This document shows positions 1 through 12,697 of a stretch of 64,000 bases of DNA, piece by piece (within the stretch, counting starts at the first letter, position 1; every line of letters starts with the position of its first letter). This stretch comes from Oncomelania hupensis (taxonomy: Eukaryota; Mollusca; Gastropoda; Littorinimorpha; Pomatiopsidae), in assembly GCA_036898135.1 (NCBI GenBank), contig CM072515.1:69334567-69398566 (forward strand). Direction: 5' to 3'. The position numbers were made by a program, and so were the translations under genes. The notes under the pieces are model-generated. The model worked only from the letters and a program-made list of their open reading frames with translations. It was not told where the DNA came from and made no database searches.

Positions 1-1035
1 GGTCACTGTCGGTCAGTCGCCAGTGCTGCGAGGCAGCAAAACGAGCCAACAGAGCAGTAGGGCAGATCATGCGAACGGTCACAGCCAGAACTAAGGAAGT
101 TATTGTCCCACTCTACAAATCAATTGTACGACCACATCTGGAGTATTGTATCCAAGTATGGCGACCTTACCTCAAAAAAGACATCGCAGAGTTGGAAAAG
201 GTGCAGAGGAGAGCTACGAGATTGATCACAGGGATTGGTCACCTGCCGTACGATGAGAGACTAGCTTTTTGCAATTTGCAGAAATTAGAAGAAAGGAGAG
301 ACAGGGGAGATCTCATCGAGACATTCAAGATCATAAAGGGGCTTGAAAAAGTTTCTGCTGACAAATTTTTTACTTCATGCCAGTCATCATTCTACCATAG
401 AGGTCACAGCAACAAACTGTTCAAAGACAGGTCTAGACTGAATCTCAGAAAAAACTTTTTTTCACAAAGAGTTGTGAACCCATGGAATGCACTGAAACAA
501 TCAATTGTTGAAGCTGAAACCGTCAACCAGTTCAAAAACCGCCATGATAAAGAGACAGTTAAGGGGGTTAAAATAAGTTCTCAAACTTCCTACCCCGTCG
601 GCCGCGCTCAGTGGCCACTCAGGTAAATTCAGGTAAATTCAGGTAAATACACAAGCTTTTATTCTCTTCATCTGGCCTGTCATACGTTGTAACGATGTTT
701 AGTTATTCAACGATTATTCTACTTTTAAAACTGCTGTATTTCACCACCATTTACACTTTACATCTTAGATGAGGCATTGTTGATCTGCCTCTTTTGGTAT
801 TAACGTCCCTCTCTTAAATTTTTTCTGTGAAATTATTCATTTATTTTATATAAGTTTATTGATTGATTGACTGATTTTATACTTTTATTTGTTGGCTTGT
901 TACCTTTACTAGGTTTACATGTTGTCTTGTTTTTAAATGCAGAATAGATTTATTATGCGTGTGTATCTGTGTGTGGCTGCGTGTGATCAATGGCGCTATA
1001 CAAAATAAATTATTATTATTACTCCTACTACTACT
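1..1035 (+). mobile_element. 5'-truncated CR1/L2-like LINE, 3' portion
   Basis: The window opens inside a non-LTR retrotransposon. A reverse-transcriptase C-terminal reading frame (3-626) is followed by about 400 bp of AT-rich 3' UTR. The UTR ends in a GGCGCTATACAAAATAAATT-type sequence running into ATT units, a common ending for CR1/L2-like LINEs. Three near-identical 10-mers of the type TTCAGGTAAA lie at about 618-648, just around the stop codon. The 5' end is outside the window. Clade is by motif recognition only. Confidence 0.75.
3..626 (+). CDS. LINE reverse transcriptase, C-terminal fragment
   Basis: The frame is open from base 3, upstream of the first ATG at 69, so the real protein enters from outside the window. 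The sequence has the post-catalytic signature of CR1/L2/Jockey reverse transcriptases: an AAKRANRAVGQIMR-like segment, then LYKSIVRPHLEYCIQVW, then a KVQRRATRLI motif and a DRGDLIETFKI segment typical of the thumb/C-terminal domain. The end, VVNPWNAL followed by VNQFKNR, matches the usual LINE tail that precedes the stop. The YADD catalytic motif is not in view. The product would make cDNA by target-primed reverse transcription. No frameshift is visible in the part present, but the copy is incomplete here, so activity cannot be judged. Confidence 0.8.
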   Translation, partial: SLSVSRQCCEAAKRANRAVGQIMRTVTARTKEVIVPLYKSIVRPHLEYCIQVWRPYLKKDIAELEKVQRRATRLITGIGHLPYDERLAFCNLQKLEERRDRGDLIETFKIIKGLEKVSADKFFTSCQSSFYHRGHSNKLFKDRSRLNLRKNFFSQRVVNPWNALKQSIVEAETVNQFKNRHDKETVKGVKISSQTSYPVGRAQWPLR

Positions 1036-1039
1036 GCTG

Positions 1040-1045
1040 CTGTGG

Positions 1046-1105
<60 letters not shown>

Positions 1106-1110
1106 CTACT
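1040..1110. repeat. (ACT)n microsatellite
   Basis: Nearly pure ACT/CTA units, directly after the LINE 3' end. A poly-Thr reading frame through it is a repeat artefact. Confidence 0.95.
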
Positions 1111-1263
1111 ACTAGCACTAATTATATTATAACAATAATAATTAATCTTCCTAATTCAGACTCAATGCGCGTTTTCATTATTGGGGAGAGGCCCCTATTA
1201 CGTTTCACACAAATACTTAAACGCAGAAAGACACACATAAATAAGGCACACGCAAGCCAGCAC

Positions 1264-1336
<73 letters not shown>

Positions 1337-1337
1337 C

Positions 1338-1384
<47 letters not shown>

Positions 1385-1385
1385 G
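1264..1385. repeat. (GA)n then (GACA)n compound microsatellite
   Basis: About 65 bp of GA dinucleotides grade through GACAGA into pure GACA tetranucleotides. Confidence 0.95.
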
Positions 1386-1486
1386 ATTATGCATATCAAG
1401 AAGATCGGACGCACTCTTTCCTCTTGAAAAAAAAATCGCATTATTTTTCATCGTTTTTTGTATTACCATCTCCCCTTTCCCAACCC

Positions 1487-1488
<2 letters not shown>

Positions 1489-1561
<73 letters not shown>

Positions 1562-1569
1562 TCTCTCTG
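1489..1569. repeat. (CT)n microsatellite
   Basis: Uninterrupted TC/CT dinucleotides, about 100 bp downstream of a GA array. The two arrays could pair as an imperfect hairpin. Confidence 0.95.
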
Positions 1570-1846
1570 ATACACTCCATCGATGCTCTCTACTTTAAGT
1601 CCCCTGGTCTTGTCACGACAACCCTCCTCAAAGCTGGCGGTATTTTTTATGCTTCCAGCTCAAGTAACGCAATTTTAATGCACCAAGAAAACCCCAAACA
1701 AACAAAATCATGCTTGCGAAACGGAGTCGGGTTTAGAATAACAACCCCAATCAAGTTTCAATGAGGGGAAAACACACAAAACCCTGCAGCTCCATTTCGA
1801 TATTAGGCTAGTTGCGGCTGAGTCGCGGCAAAACTGACGTGTAGAA

Positions 1847-1952
1847 CCTATCCTATTCTATCCTATCTCGTAACTCGGAGGTCGTGGGGGCAACACAGAT
1901 GATCGTTTAACCAGCATACTCCATCTTTTCCTGTCCTCAGCAACCCTGATGG
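1847..1952 (-). mobile_element. RTE-like element, extreme 3' fragment
   Basis: The reverse complement matches the last ~30 codons and GGATA-type tail of the intact element at 57202-60556, including the VAEDRKRWSMLVKRSS segment and the terminal stop region. The tail starts as TATCCTATTCTATCC at the left. The copy is heavily 5'-truncated and ends in TTTTTT plus GAT/GGT repeats. Confidence 0.85.
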
Positions 1953-2215
1953 TTTGCTTTTTTGATGATGATGATGATGGTGGTGGTGGTGGACGTGCTA
2001 ACACGGTACTTATTCTCTTTATTGTAGATGACGCATATACTTTTTTGGTAGTATATATAATGTTAGGTTTAATTTTCAATTTCAACTGTGTCAATTCTTA
2101 GAAGTAAACCAGGACAACTGATTCGTTATTGGAGGAGACAAAACCTGCCCAACGAATAATGTGATCTGATGGCATTGTCAGTACATTAGTTAGAAAAGGG
2201 CTCTGTGTCAAAAGT

Positions 2216-2560
2216 TGGCGCAGTTGGTGAGTAACTGGTTTCCTATTCCGAAAGTCGATTTCAGCAAGGGGCGAACTTATCAACGAGGGTTCTCTCCGGG
2301 TACTCCGGTTTCCTAATTCCCTTCCATAATGGTTTTGGATGCAGTCTATCTATCTATAATATCGAAATTAAAATTAGATTTCTTTTCGGTCTTCTAATAG
2401 CGATCTCCCTGCCTTTACACCACATGTTTGAGTGATAGAAGTGTCTTTGTGGTGTTTGTGAGAGCGTTTAAAAAAAACATGTGAGCGTGTTTGTTGGTAC
2501 AGATCGCCGCGCTTTGTGTCTGATCAGTGTTTTGGGAAAAAGCGCGTATATAGAGCAGCC
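2216..2560 (+). mobile_element. SINE family B, headless copy
   Basis: Shares with 46545-47520 the segment GGGTACTCCGGTTTCC, then TTGGATGCAGTCT, then CTGCCTTTACACC and the 3' block containing CAGATCGCCGC and GCGCGTA. The tRNA-like head seen in the other copies is missing or too diverged to recognise. Ends against a short (TTC)n run. Confidence 0.6.
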
Positions 2561-2597
2561 AGTCTTCTTCTTCTTCTTCTTCTTCTTATGAGGTTAG

Positions 2598-3231
<634 letters not shown>

Positions 3232-3900
3232 TTTGAATTTGCCGAATTGTTACTGACGATGTCTAAATTATTTCCTGCGTAGTTGAAAGTTTAAAATGTC
3301 TTTTGACATATTTGCGTCTGCTGGAGTACGCTGAGTTTTTATTGAAGATTTTACATTTCTATGCTGCACATAGTCAAACAGTAGACAAGTTTCCCTGCAG
3401 ACCTAATAAAGGTGCTTTTCCAGACATCCGTTTTGTCTAGAACACTTCCTGTTCAAGGTGTACATACGCTTGCCACAATCTGCAAAAGAATGGGTCGTCT
3501 GCTTCCGGTTGGGAACGAGTCTGGATGTCAATCGGGAATCGGAAGCAGCAAAGGAGGTCTCGATGTCTCCAAGCGGCACTGCCTCCGCTAGAACGACACG
3601 CAAAAGATGCATATTTGTGGAAGAAATGTCGTGGGGTGCTAGAAGAGGAAGAACAATAAAATAATGTTCAGGGTGAGTTGACCTCGAAGGGATTTTCACT
3701 TCTGCCTTTTCTTCTCAAATGTGCCTGAAGATGTTACCAAAACAAAACGAAAAACTCCATATGCTTGAACTTTAGTGTTCACTTCAATGCATACAATGGT
3801 ATAATATAAAATAAACACACATTTCCTTCTCTTGCTTATTGTGTACTGACAAAATGTCTGCCTCTTATGACGAGAAACAAAGATACAAAAGAAGATGACG
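3232..3900. other. No recognisable feature
   Basis: Mixed sequence with overlapping open frames on both strands (3403-3699) that show no known domain, codon signal or splice context. I see nothing supportable here. Confidence 0.5.
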
Positions 3901-3901
3901 A

Positions 3902-4000
3902 AAAAGAGGAGAAGAAGAAGAAGAAGAAGAAGAAGAAGAAGAAGAGAAAAGAGGAGGATGAGGTACTAGAAGAAAGAAGAGGAGGAGGAAGAAGAAGAAA
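3902..4000. repeat. (GAA)n and purine-rich tract
   Basis: GAA-rich run followed by GGA/GAA mixture; a second purine tract follows at 4040-4085. Confidence 0.85.
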
Positions 4001-4369
4001 TAAGGGTACTATTTATACCGAAACCCCTGGCACTTACGGGGAAGGGGAGAGCGGGAGAAGGGGAGGGAGGGGGGAAGAAGAAGAATGTATATAATGTCAA
4101 GTTCGTCTTGAATGAGTACCTCATCACAATTTTCTAACTGCATGTTTGCTAACTATTTTGAAAAAAAGAAAGAAGAAGAAAATATTTTTTTTCTTCTTTA
4201 AAAAACAATATCAAAAAAAAAAAAACAACTCTGTTTTGTGGTGACATGCTGTTGGTGATGTTCTGTGTTTGTAAAGTATCAGGTATGAAATCTCACTCGT
4301 AAAAAAACAATCAACCCCATTTCGTAACTATTAGTTTCAGGAACAAGGTTTAAAGGGACACACGCTGAC

Positions 4370-4815
4370 CTCGCCCCATCGACAGACCTTTTTAACATTC
4401 ACGTGAGTGTGACCCCACTTGAAAAAATAAGCCTGCATTAAAAAAATAACTCTTTCAAAAAGCATAGTTTCTTAAAATCAATAAATTCCGTAGTTTGTGT
4501 GCCTGTTAATAAATAAGTCTAATTACCACTAGCCACACCGCTGTTGAACTAAAAATAGCACCTACCAAACCCGATAAGAACCCATTTACAGTTTTGCTCG
4601 GCAAGGATTTCGGTTTAGGTTGGTACAATAGACCTTCCCTACCCCAGACGTACCCTTGAAGTCGCGAATTCATTCAAAAATAGGGTCACATGTCGCAGGG
4701 CTATGGTAAAGGCGTAACGTTAAACAGGAGAACCCACTCCCTGTCAGAAAGGAAAATTCAAACTGTATCTGGTTGGTTTGAGCAAGGAAAGCCTACTTTA
4801 TCATTGTTGAATGTA
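4370..4815. repeat. Dispersed repeat family D, copy 1
   Basis: Collinear with 39640-40420. Shared blocks include the GTGAGTGT...CCCACTT start, the AACTAAAAATAGCA / AGCTAAAAATAGCA block, TTGCTCGG, GGGTCA with CAGGGCT, AAACAGG plus CTCCCTGTCA / CGCTGCCTGTCA, and a terminal AAGGAAA segment. No ORF or terminal repeat is visible, so the class is unknown. Confidence 0.6.
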
Positions 4816-6460
4816 CTCGTATTAACAATGCACATTTTAGGGTAACATTACCTGTGTGAGGGTGGGTCTACTGTTGCTGGGCTCTGCACAATGAAATGCT
4901 ATTACCCACTCTTCTTTCGTCTGCGGAGATCGGCTAGAATAATCACCCTGTGACTAATCTTAATACATTGATATGTTTAGCCCGGTCTGTGTGCGGATAG
5001 GGTTATAAAGATAGGAAGAAAATGGTAAAAGATTCACTGACACACTAGCTCTCGCACGGCTATGAAACATAGGTAGTCCTGCTACTTGTTAACAGTAAAT
5101 ATCACACATTTATTTCCTCTACTCTATACATAATCTCTAAACACTATACTAATTTAAATGTCCAAAACATAATATATCTGGGATTAACTTAACAGTCCAA
5201 ATTCACTTTGAGTCGTTCGCTCCTTGATGGGTATATGCTGCTACTATTCTTGATATTTGCTACTGTCTCATCATTGGGTTATTTGTTCTGGATGGCCTAA
5301 TGTTCGTTTTCAGGAGAGTGGACTACCGCACAGTCCTTCTAGATCAGTATTAGTGCGTTTCTTCTTGAGCACTTAGCTGATTCGTTGAGGTGTGGTGATG
5401 ATGTCTCCTCCTTGGTTGTTGACTATTGGGCTATCGGAGCTCAGTGCTCGATGCTCCACTGCAGGCCAAATGTCAGGGTTGACTCTCAGTGGTCTATCTC
5501 CTGCATCGGACCAACAAGCCTGCTCGTCTGCAAAACATAAGACGAGTTTCTGCAACGCCTTGTTTACTAAGGGTGTGCAGAGCATCTCACAGATGGCAGA
5601 AACAGCCCTCAGTGATCGCGCCCACTTATACAAACAAAAGACGATCATTCTTTTAAGTCCGTGGTCCATTGGAATCTCTAACATAATTCCTATACATATA
5701 CATATCATGGCTAACATAAACACATGGAGAAGTAATTAATAATATACACATTCTCCGGTACAGCCACTGGTTTGCAAGAATACACATAGGAGAAACGACA
5801 GTTGGGCAGTAGAGGCTACCTCATGGTTTCGAAAACAGGTTGCGGGTCAGCCACATGGTCAATTCAAGCAAAGTTTGACTAACATTGACAATGATAAAAC
5901 ATGACAAGACTTCACAAGCATAATCCAACAATATTATCAATAAATCGCGATGAAACAAAAGATTGATCATTTACCTTTTTGACAATGTCAGGCTGTGGCT
6001 ATACTGCGATGAATTGAATTTCACCCGTCACCTGCGTAGTCTACTGCTAGAGAGATCTTTCCGCGTGCGTCCTTCTCGGTTGAGATTTAGACAGAGAATG
6101 ACTACCTAACCGTGTGGTCAGCCAAAGCCCGCGAAATCTCGTGAGGTACCTGTAGCTCCCTCTAGCGGGGTGGGAGGGGGCGTGGGGAGGGGTGGGGGTG
6201 GTAGCACAGCCTGTGTCGTCTTCTAGGCATCGACTTTAATTTACACAAGCCAAAGCAGGATGAAGTGTTAGAGGCTTGAAGTCTTAATGCTGGGTCTACC
6301 TAGCCTCTTGTGACAACATGTGCATGCTTTAAAAAATTCACGCACTTGAAACTTCTTGGACACTTTAAATCGATGGCAGACTAAAGTGGATTTGAGGACG
6401 TCGCTTCAGTGGCGGAACCAAAATAAATGTAGACATCAGAGAACCTCCGAGACGGCAAAC
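4816..6460. other. No recognisable feature
   Basis: About 1.6 kb without a supportable gene or known repeat. Long open frames exist on both strands at 5373-5739, but the two strands are open over the same interval and neither product has a recognisable domain. A G-rich stretch with several GGGGTGGG-type runs lies at 6165-6200. Confidence 0.5.
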
Positions 6461-7325
6461 AGTGTTAATTTAAAGTTACTGGAACAAGAAAAAAGGTGTT
6501 AATTTAAAGGTATCTGTTTCAAGGAAATTCTCAACTGTCCTGAAAACGGTAACTTTCGTTAATTTGAAATCATTGTAAGGTGGCCCGTTACCTTTCGGGC
6601 GTTTTTGGGAAAGATGTGTTTTAGACCTTCCTATTCTATGAGCCAGCTTACTGAGGGCGATGTCCATTTGTTCTCCCTTGTTTCCTGTAGCTTCCCGGAT
6701 TCTAAACAGAGCCAGGGACCCATTCACAACCGGATGGGTTGGAATGCGTTGTGCGCTGGTTTCATGTGTTGGTAATCAAGCATGGTAACCCATCCAAGTA
6801 CCAATCGCTCTCGACGTCCCTTGAGGTAACGTGTACCCACACCACTGCCCTACCTCGGCACACAAAGTTACTGTAACACGAAGACAAAGACTGTCGCTGG
6901 AAAAGGGAACTCGAAGAGCTAAGAGCTCTGGAGATAGTAAAATAGTGTTCATTTAAAGTTACTGTTACTGTGCAACACGACTGAAATAACGAGTAGAGAA
7001 ATAAACTCCTCATGGAAGTATCGAATGAACTTTGGAATTAGTAAAATTGTAAAATTTAAAGCTAAAATGTAAATGAAAAGGTTCAAATTTAAAGTAACAG
7101 AAACAATGCAGCGTTCCGTTGAAGTTGCAGAATCACGGGCTCAGCATCTTGATTTAATTTTAAGGGTGCAGTGACATGGAAGTTGTGAGTCTGTAATTAT
7201 TTTACCTCGAAAAGCCTTACTTTTCGAATTATAGTATAAAATGTAAATCCTGGCGTAGCTACTGTATGGAAAGTTTTGAGAAACAAAAGCAAATTAATCT
7301 TAAAGTTCAGAGAAACAGTAAGCGC
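6461..7325. repeat. Degenerate recurring TTTAAAGTTACTG motif
   Basis: A motif resembling AATTTAAAGTTACTGGAAC recurs in variable form near 6467, 6499, 6555, 6948, 7086 and 7296, always on the plus strand and unevenly spaced. It may be an eroded tandem or interspersed repeat; the unit cannot be fixed by eye. Confidence 0.35.
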
Positions 7326-7651
7326 TTATATTCGTTGACTTAAACTTTCGACGCACAAAAATTTGTTGCACCGTCAGATATTCTGACGTAACTGTTAAAA
7401 GGAATTGGTCCCTTTGCACTCTTACCAGGCTGCGGCTGTCTGATGGCAGACATGTTTCATTCAGTTGGGTTGGTGCTGGGGAAGGGAGGATGATGTGGAC
7501 GAGGAGGAGGTGAAACCTGCAAACGTACTGGAACGCAACTAAATACAGCTAGGCTTTCAGACAGTATATAATTTAATGTATGCTTGGAACAAAATTCGGA
7601 TAAATAGTGAAGCCTGGCAGTGAACGTTGTTAAATAAACACACGCGAGAGA

Positions 7652-7652
7652 T

Positions 7653-7739
<87 letters not shown>
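7652..7739. repeat. (GA)n microsatellite
   Basis: Almost pure GA with one A interruption near the right end. Confidence 0.95.
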
Positions 7740-8018
7740 ATTCAATTGTAGTTCATGTCAAGTCAAGACACTTTTGTTATTCAATGAATTCAAAACACAT
7801 AGGGTTTTCTTTTAGTGATGTGGTAAAACATTCAGCCACTCTACAACCGCAAGCATCCTTCCATTGAACATTAATGAAGACATGAAATAATCTAAGAAAA
7901 AAAAGTTGTTTTAAGAAGTAAAAACCGCACGCCCTCCTTCCCCCCCTCCCCCCTCTCCCCTCCCAAGCAATTCACATTTGAGATAAAAATATGAATGACG
8001 ATGACAGTCCTTTTAACA

Positions 8019-8049
8019 AGTGAATTAGTATTACTAATACTAATTCACT
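8019..8049. repeat. 31-bp palindrome
   Basis: Two perfect 15-bp arms (8019-8033 and 8035-8049) separated by a single C. The left arm starts AGTGAATTAG and the right arm ends CTAATTCACT. No gene ends here, so it is not an evident terminator. Confidence 0.85.
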
Positions 8050-8504
8050 CGAGGAGGGGTGGAGAGAGTATTGAGCTAATTTCAAACGTGAGATAAGAAG
8101 ATGATTGTAACGTAAGGGGGGGGGAGAGTTGTGGAGGGGCAAGCGTCCAGATAAATAATAGGGTTGGTTATGAAATACCAATTGGCAGAGACCTGACAAG
8201 TCACCTGTAGGCTAACAGATTCCGGTACAATGAGTGGGTTATGTCGTATTGGTTGGGGCGTGTTGGCTATGGCTTCTTAATAGAAGATGCGGAAGAAGAA
8301 GTGAGGATTGGAAATCGGATGACGTGAAACAAAATTACACGGACTTGCTGGCGTTTTTGAGGGACAAAAACTCAAATCGATGGGTTATAAAGGACTATAA
8401 GAATAAGCTACTACCATCCCAGACCTGATTACTTCTTAGGTTAGTTAGTTCAATAATCCAGTCTGCAATTCCAATATTCTGGGAGTCGAGTACACATTAT
8501 CTTA

Positions 8505-9391
8505 TTCTATCCTATCCTATCCCGTAACTCGGAGGTCGTAGAGGCACCACAGATGATCGTTTCACCAGCGTACTCTATCTTTCTCTGTCCTCAGCAACCC
8601 TGATGGTTTCGTTCAGTGTCAAACCAGTCCATTCTCGAATGTTGTCCTCCCACCTCTTTTTCGATCTCCTCTTCTTCTACCTCCTTGCAATGTGCCTTGC
8701 AGGATGGTCTTTGCAAGACCTGATGATCTGGTGACGTGGCCATACCATCGGAGTTTCAGTTTCTTCACCACTGTGAGCATGTCATCGTGTTGTCCAATAG
8801 CTTGTGTGATGGTCTGTCGGACTTTTCGTTGTTAATGTGCTGGGTATAGGAAATGCTCAGAAGTCTTCTGTAGCATCTTATCTCCATGTTTTGTATTCTT
8901 CGTTGTAGATCTGCTGTGATGGTCCATGTTTCGCAAGCGTATAGGAATATGGAGATGACAAGGGAGCGCAGCAGTCTTACCTTAAAATGTAGACTGAGGG
9001 TCTTGTCTTTTTACATGGGCTTTCACCTTGCCAGAGCAGCAGTTGTTTGTGCGATCCTGGAGAGGACTTCCAGTCGGGACCCATTGTCTGATACAATGGG
9101 TCCTAAATATTTGAAGCTGTGCACTGTGTTGAGAGATTGGCCTTGGACTTTGATGTCCGTGTTGATGCCATTGATGTTGTTGTCATCATTTTGGTCTTTT
9201 CTTCGCTTATTTCCATTCCATAAGCTCTGGAGGTGGTGTCAAGTTTATGTACCAGCTGTTCTAGTTCTTGTTCCTCTCCAACCAATCCATTAATGCCATC
9301 CGCAAAACGAAGGGTGGAGATTGCTCTACCCCCTATGCTGACGGTGCCTTCGTGATCTGCAAGGGCATCTGACATGATGCGCTCTAGGATG
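8505..9391 (-). mobile_element. RTE-like element, 5'-truncated, with target duplication
   Basis: The reverse complement covers the intact element from about its residue 745 (LERIMSD) to the end: FADG in place of FADD, the EEQELEQLV segment, the C-terminal RRR-rich region and the tail. Several frameshifts break the frame. Flanks are TACACATTATCTTA (8491-8504) and TACAAATTATATTA (9392-9405), 12 of 14 identical, which I read as an aged target-site duplication. The copy is therefore an older, dead insertion. Confidence 0.88.
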
Positions 9392-9405
9392 TACAAATTA
9401 TATTA

Positions 9406-10260
9406 CAATACGATAAGACAACCAATGAATATGTCTCGATTCTAATAATTAACAGAAAATAAGGTCAAATGCCATGGAATCAAAAGAAAGTAGAGAAGCG
9501 TTTTTAGGTTCTTTATCCATTCTTAACCACTGAAAACACATCCAATCAGCGAGCACCGATCAGATACACCTTTGTGTTTGTCGATCAGGATTTGTTCAAG
9601 CAAACCGGCCATTTGATGCCTGGAGTATTTACTGTCCTCGATCATGTATATAAGATAAGACAACGTTATTATCTTTTAATAATAATTACACACTATAAAC
9701 GCGTACGTTTTGGATGAGATACATATTCTTGCCTGACAAGTGAGAACAATCGCTGAGCCAGTAAGCATACGCCGATTAAACCCACCTCAATTATTTTGTT
9801 CCCATGGTGGGCACAGCTGTGTCAGTGTTAATCAGAGCTCAGACTCCGTCTAATGTGTCTCCGCCGCAGCGTGAAATACCATTAGGTGTTTGATGTTATC
9901 ACAAGTGTTCCAAGACGCACTGATTAGCATTATTAGTTAGCTGTAAAGTGTAATGATATGTTTTTCCTTTAATAAAACATTTGTTTAAACCAGCTGTAAA
10001 GAGCTGGGCTATATGAAGTGGCCACTCCAAAAGGCGTTGTCGTCATTGTTGTAGGAAAACTGTCAATGAGGCATTGGGTTACTATGTCCCTTTTCGTTAC
10101 ACTTGCATTAATGATGATAGAGTGCTCTAGTTCCAAGACAAGATCGGAAAGAAGAGGAAGAAAAAAAATTTTTTTTAAATCAGAAGAGGGGGGGGGGGGA
10201 GGCGGGGGAAGGAAGGATGGAGGGGGAGCGGAAAACAAAAAAACTTAAACGAGAACATGA
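9406..10260. other. No recognisable feature
   Basis: Mixed sequence ending in a purine/G-rich stretch (10160-10225). Overlapping open frames on both strands lack any recognisable domain. Confidence 0.5.
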
Positions 10261-10269
10261 AAATGATTA

Positions 10270-10271
10270 TA

Positions 10272-10352
<81 letters not shown>
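10270..10352. repeat. (GAT)n microsatellite
   Basis: Pure ATG/GAT trinucleotide run. Confidence 0.95.
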
Positions 10353-10353
<1 letters not shown>

Positions 10354-10411
10354 GTGCTTAAGGTCCAAGACTGAACCATTAAAACGAGAACGTTTTAATT
10401 TCCAATAAAAT

Positions 10412-10575
10412 ATGAGGAAGAAGACGAAAAGAAGAAGAAGAAGTAGGAGAAGAAGAAGAAGAAGAAGAAGAAATGAAGATGAGACGACGACGGCGACGTC
10501 GATGATGACGATGATGATGATGACAATGATGATGGTGATGGTGATGATGATGATAATGATGATGGTGGTGGTGGT

Positions 10576-10625
<50 letters not shown>

Positions 10626-10635
10626 ATTATTACCT
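10412..10635. repeat. (GAA)n-(GAC)-(GAT)n compound array
   Basis: GAA units followed by ACG/GAC-rich units, then GAT units ending in TTATTATT. Open frames on both strands (poly-His, poly-Asp) arise from the triplet structure. Confidence 0.93.
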
Positions 10636-10639
10636 TCAT

Positions 10640-11275
10640 ATTCGTGTTTCTTTAGGCGCAAACAACAATAGTTGTCTCCGGTTGGAAATTAGCTTTAAAG
10701 CTGTAAAAAGCAGCCACAGACGTAATTAACTCACAAGTGAACAATGTTTGTCAGGGAGACCCGGACCAGCGGAAAAAAAAAAAGTAAGAAAGAAGGAAAA
10801 GACAGCAAAGAGGAACAAAGAACGAACAAGAAGATGAAGCCGGAGAAGGAGAAGAGGGGAAACAAATTAAGGAGGGGGAGAAGAAAAATAATGCACCACG
10901 GAAGAATGAAGAAGAAGAGTTCAAACCTAGGTGTAAACAATGGTCTCAGCAGAGTAGGCTGGGTTCCAAAAAGGAAATTGAAATATTTGTATTTATATTT
11001 AAATATACAACTTACACATATTGTAAATAGATTAGTCTGTAATTACCTTTCAATAATTATTATTTTAAATACATGCGATGATTGGAACAAGCATGCCTTG
11101 CTTTCTTCCTCATCATAAATTAAAAAAGCAGTAATTATAGAGTTTTGTGATATCGTTATATTGTATTAATTTTTGTTCATTTCATTTTCGTATCGGTCTT
11201 TCCTCTTCATCCCCTCGTATGCCATTATAATTAATGACGATGATGTGGATACAGAGAAGAGCAACGACTACAAGA
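10640..11275. other. No recognisable feature
   Basis: Purine-rich stretch at 10770-10925 (AAGAAGAAG-like), then AT-rich sequence. No gene recognised. Confidence 0.5.
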
Positions 11276-11280
11276 ATGAA

Positions 11281-11281
11281 T

Positions 11282-11359
<78 letters not shown>
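11281..11359. repeat. (GAT)n microsatellite
   Basis: Pure TGA/GAT trinucleotide run. Confidence 0.95.
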
Positions 11360-11595
11360 CACTGTCGGGAAAGAGGCCATACCTCTGTATAGAAGACAAT
11401 CCTTACATTTACTAAATATGTGTGTCAGACGTCACGTTTTCCATTTGAAATCCATCAAAACAGCCTACATGACAGGAATCCCACTAGAGGCATAGACAGA
11501 CACTAGCAAAGAAAATTTGAACCCTACTAAGCGGAACCTTAAAACATTAGAACTAGTATAGGTCCAAATTGGAAGGGTGAGGATGCGGGGAGGTC

Positions 11596-11654
<59 letters not shown>

Positions 11655-11660
11655 GAGAGT
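11596..11660. repeat. (GA)n microsatellite
   Basis: GA dinucleotides with one GGGA interruption. Confidence 0.95.
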
Positions 11661-11799
11661 TTGTTGTTGACAATTTGATTCTTTAATGTCTTTAGCAACG
11701 CCGCCCTCAGAGGGAGTTTAAAACAATTTAGTAATCATTGTAAGAACTTTAACATATTTATAATAATAAGCTAGTGTTAATTTAATATAAATATTTATA

Positions 11800-12505
11800 C
11801 ATCCTATCCTATCCTATCCCGTAACTCGAAAGTAGTTGGGGCACCACAGATGATCGTTTAACCAGCTTTCTCTGTCCTCAGCAACCTTCATGGCTTCGCT
11901 CTGTGTCAAGCCAGTCCATTCTCGAATGTTGTCCTCCCACCTCTTTTTCTGTCTCCCTCTTCTTCTGGATTTGCCTTAGACTTTGATGTCCGTGTTGATG
12001 CCATTGGTGGTGTTAGTCATAATTTTGGTCTTCTCTGCATTCATTCTTAAACTCTGAACATTTCCATTCCAAAGGCTCTGGAGATGGTGTCAAGCCTATG
12101 TATGAGCTGATCAAGTTCTTGTTCCTCTCCACCCAATCCATCAATGTCATCAGCAAATCTTATGTTGGAGATTGCTCTACCCCCTATGCTGATTGTGCCT
12201 CCGTGATCTGCAATGGCATCTGACATGATGCGCTCCAGGAAAATATTGAAGAGTGTTGGAGAGACGCACGCCGATTGTTGTTCTGAACCAGTCACCGATG
12301 GCGCTGTTGTGCAGGACTGCACTGGTGGCCTTGTCATACAGGCTTTTGATGACTTCAATAATGTTAGGGCTGAGGTTGTACACTCTCACGGGAGGTTGGA
12401 GATTGCTCTTCCACTTATGCTGATTGTGCCTTCGTGATCTGCAAGGGCATCTATCCTGATGCGCTCTACAAAGATGTTAAAGAGTGTTGGAGAGAGTAGG
12501 CATTA
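11800..12505 (-). mobile_element. RTE-like element, rearranged 3' fragment
   Basis: The reverse complement carries the RTE 3' end, but the region between the RRRGR segment and the VQGQ segment is missing at about 11965, an internal deletion of several hundred bp relative to the intact copy. The stretch encoding the SIGGRAISNLRFADD neighbourhood appears twice: at about 12160-12260 and again at about 12392-12495. The copy is thus a mosaic of two partly overlapping segments and is non-coding. Confidence 0.82.
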
Positions 12506-12507
12506 TA

Positions 12508-12550
12508 GATAGATAAATGGATAGATAGATAGAGAGAGAGAGAGACAGAC

Positions 12551-12626
<76 letters not shown>

Positions 12627-12644
12627 CAAAACGATGGGGTGGAG

Positions 12645-12696
<52 letters not shown>

Positions 12697-12697
12697 C
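12508..12697. repeat. (GATA)/(GACA)/(GA)n compound microsatellite
   Basis: Short GATA run, then GA with GACA interruptions, broken by a ~30-bp unique spacer at 12625-12650, then GA again. Confidence 0.93.

Noticed and set aside
3867..4094. Lys/Glu-rich small protein
   Set aside because: GAA-repeat translation only.
5373..5739. Overlapping 115-codon frames on both strands
   Set aside because: No domain, no splice or promoter context, and both strands are equally open.
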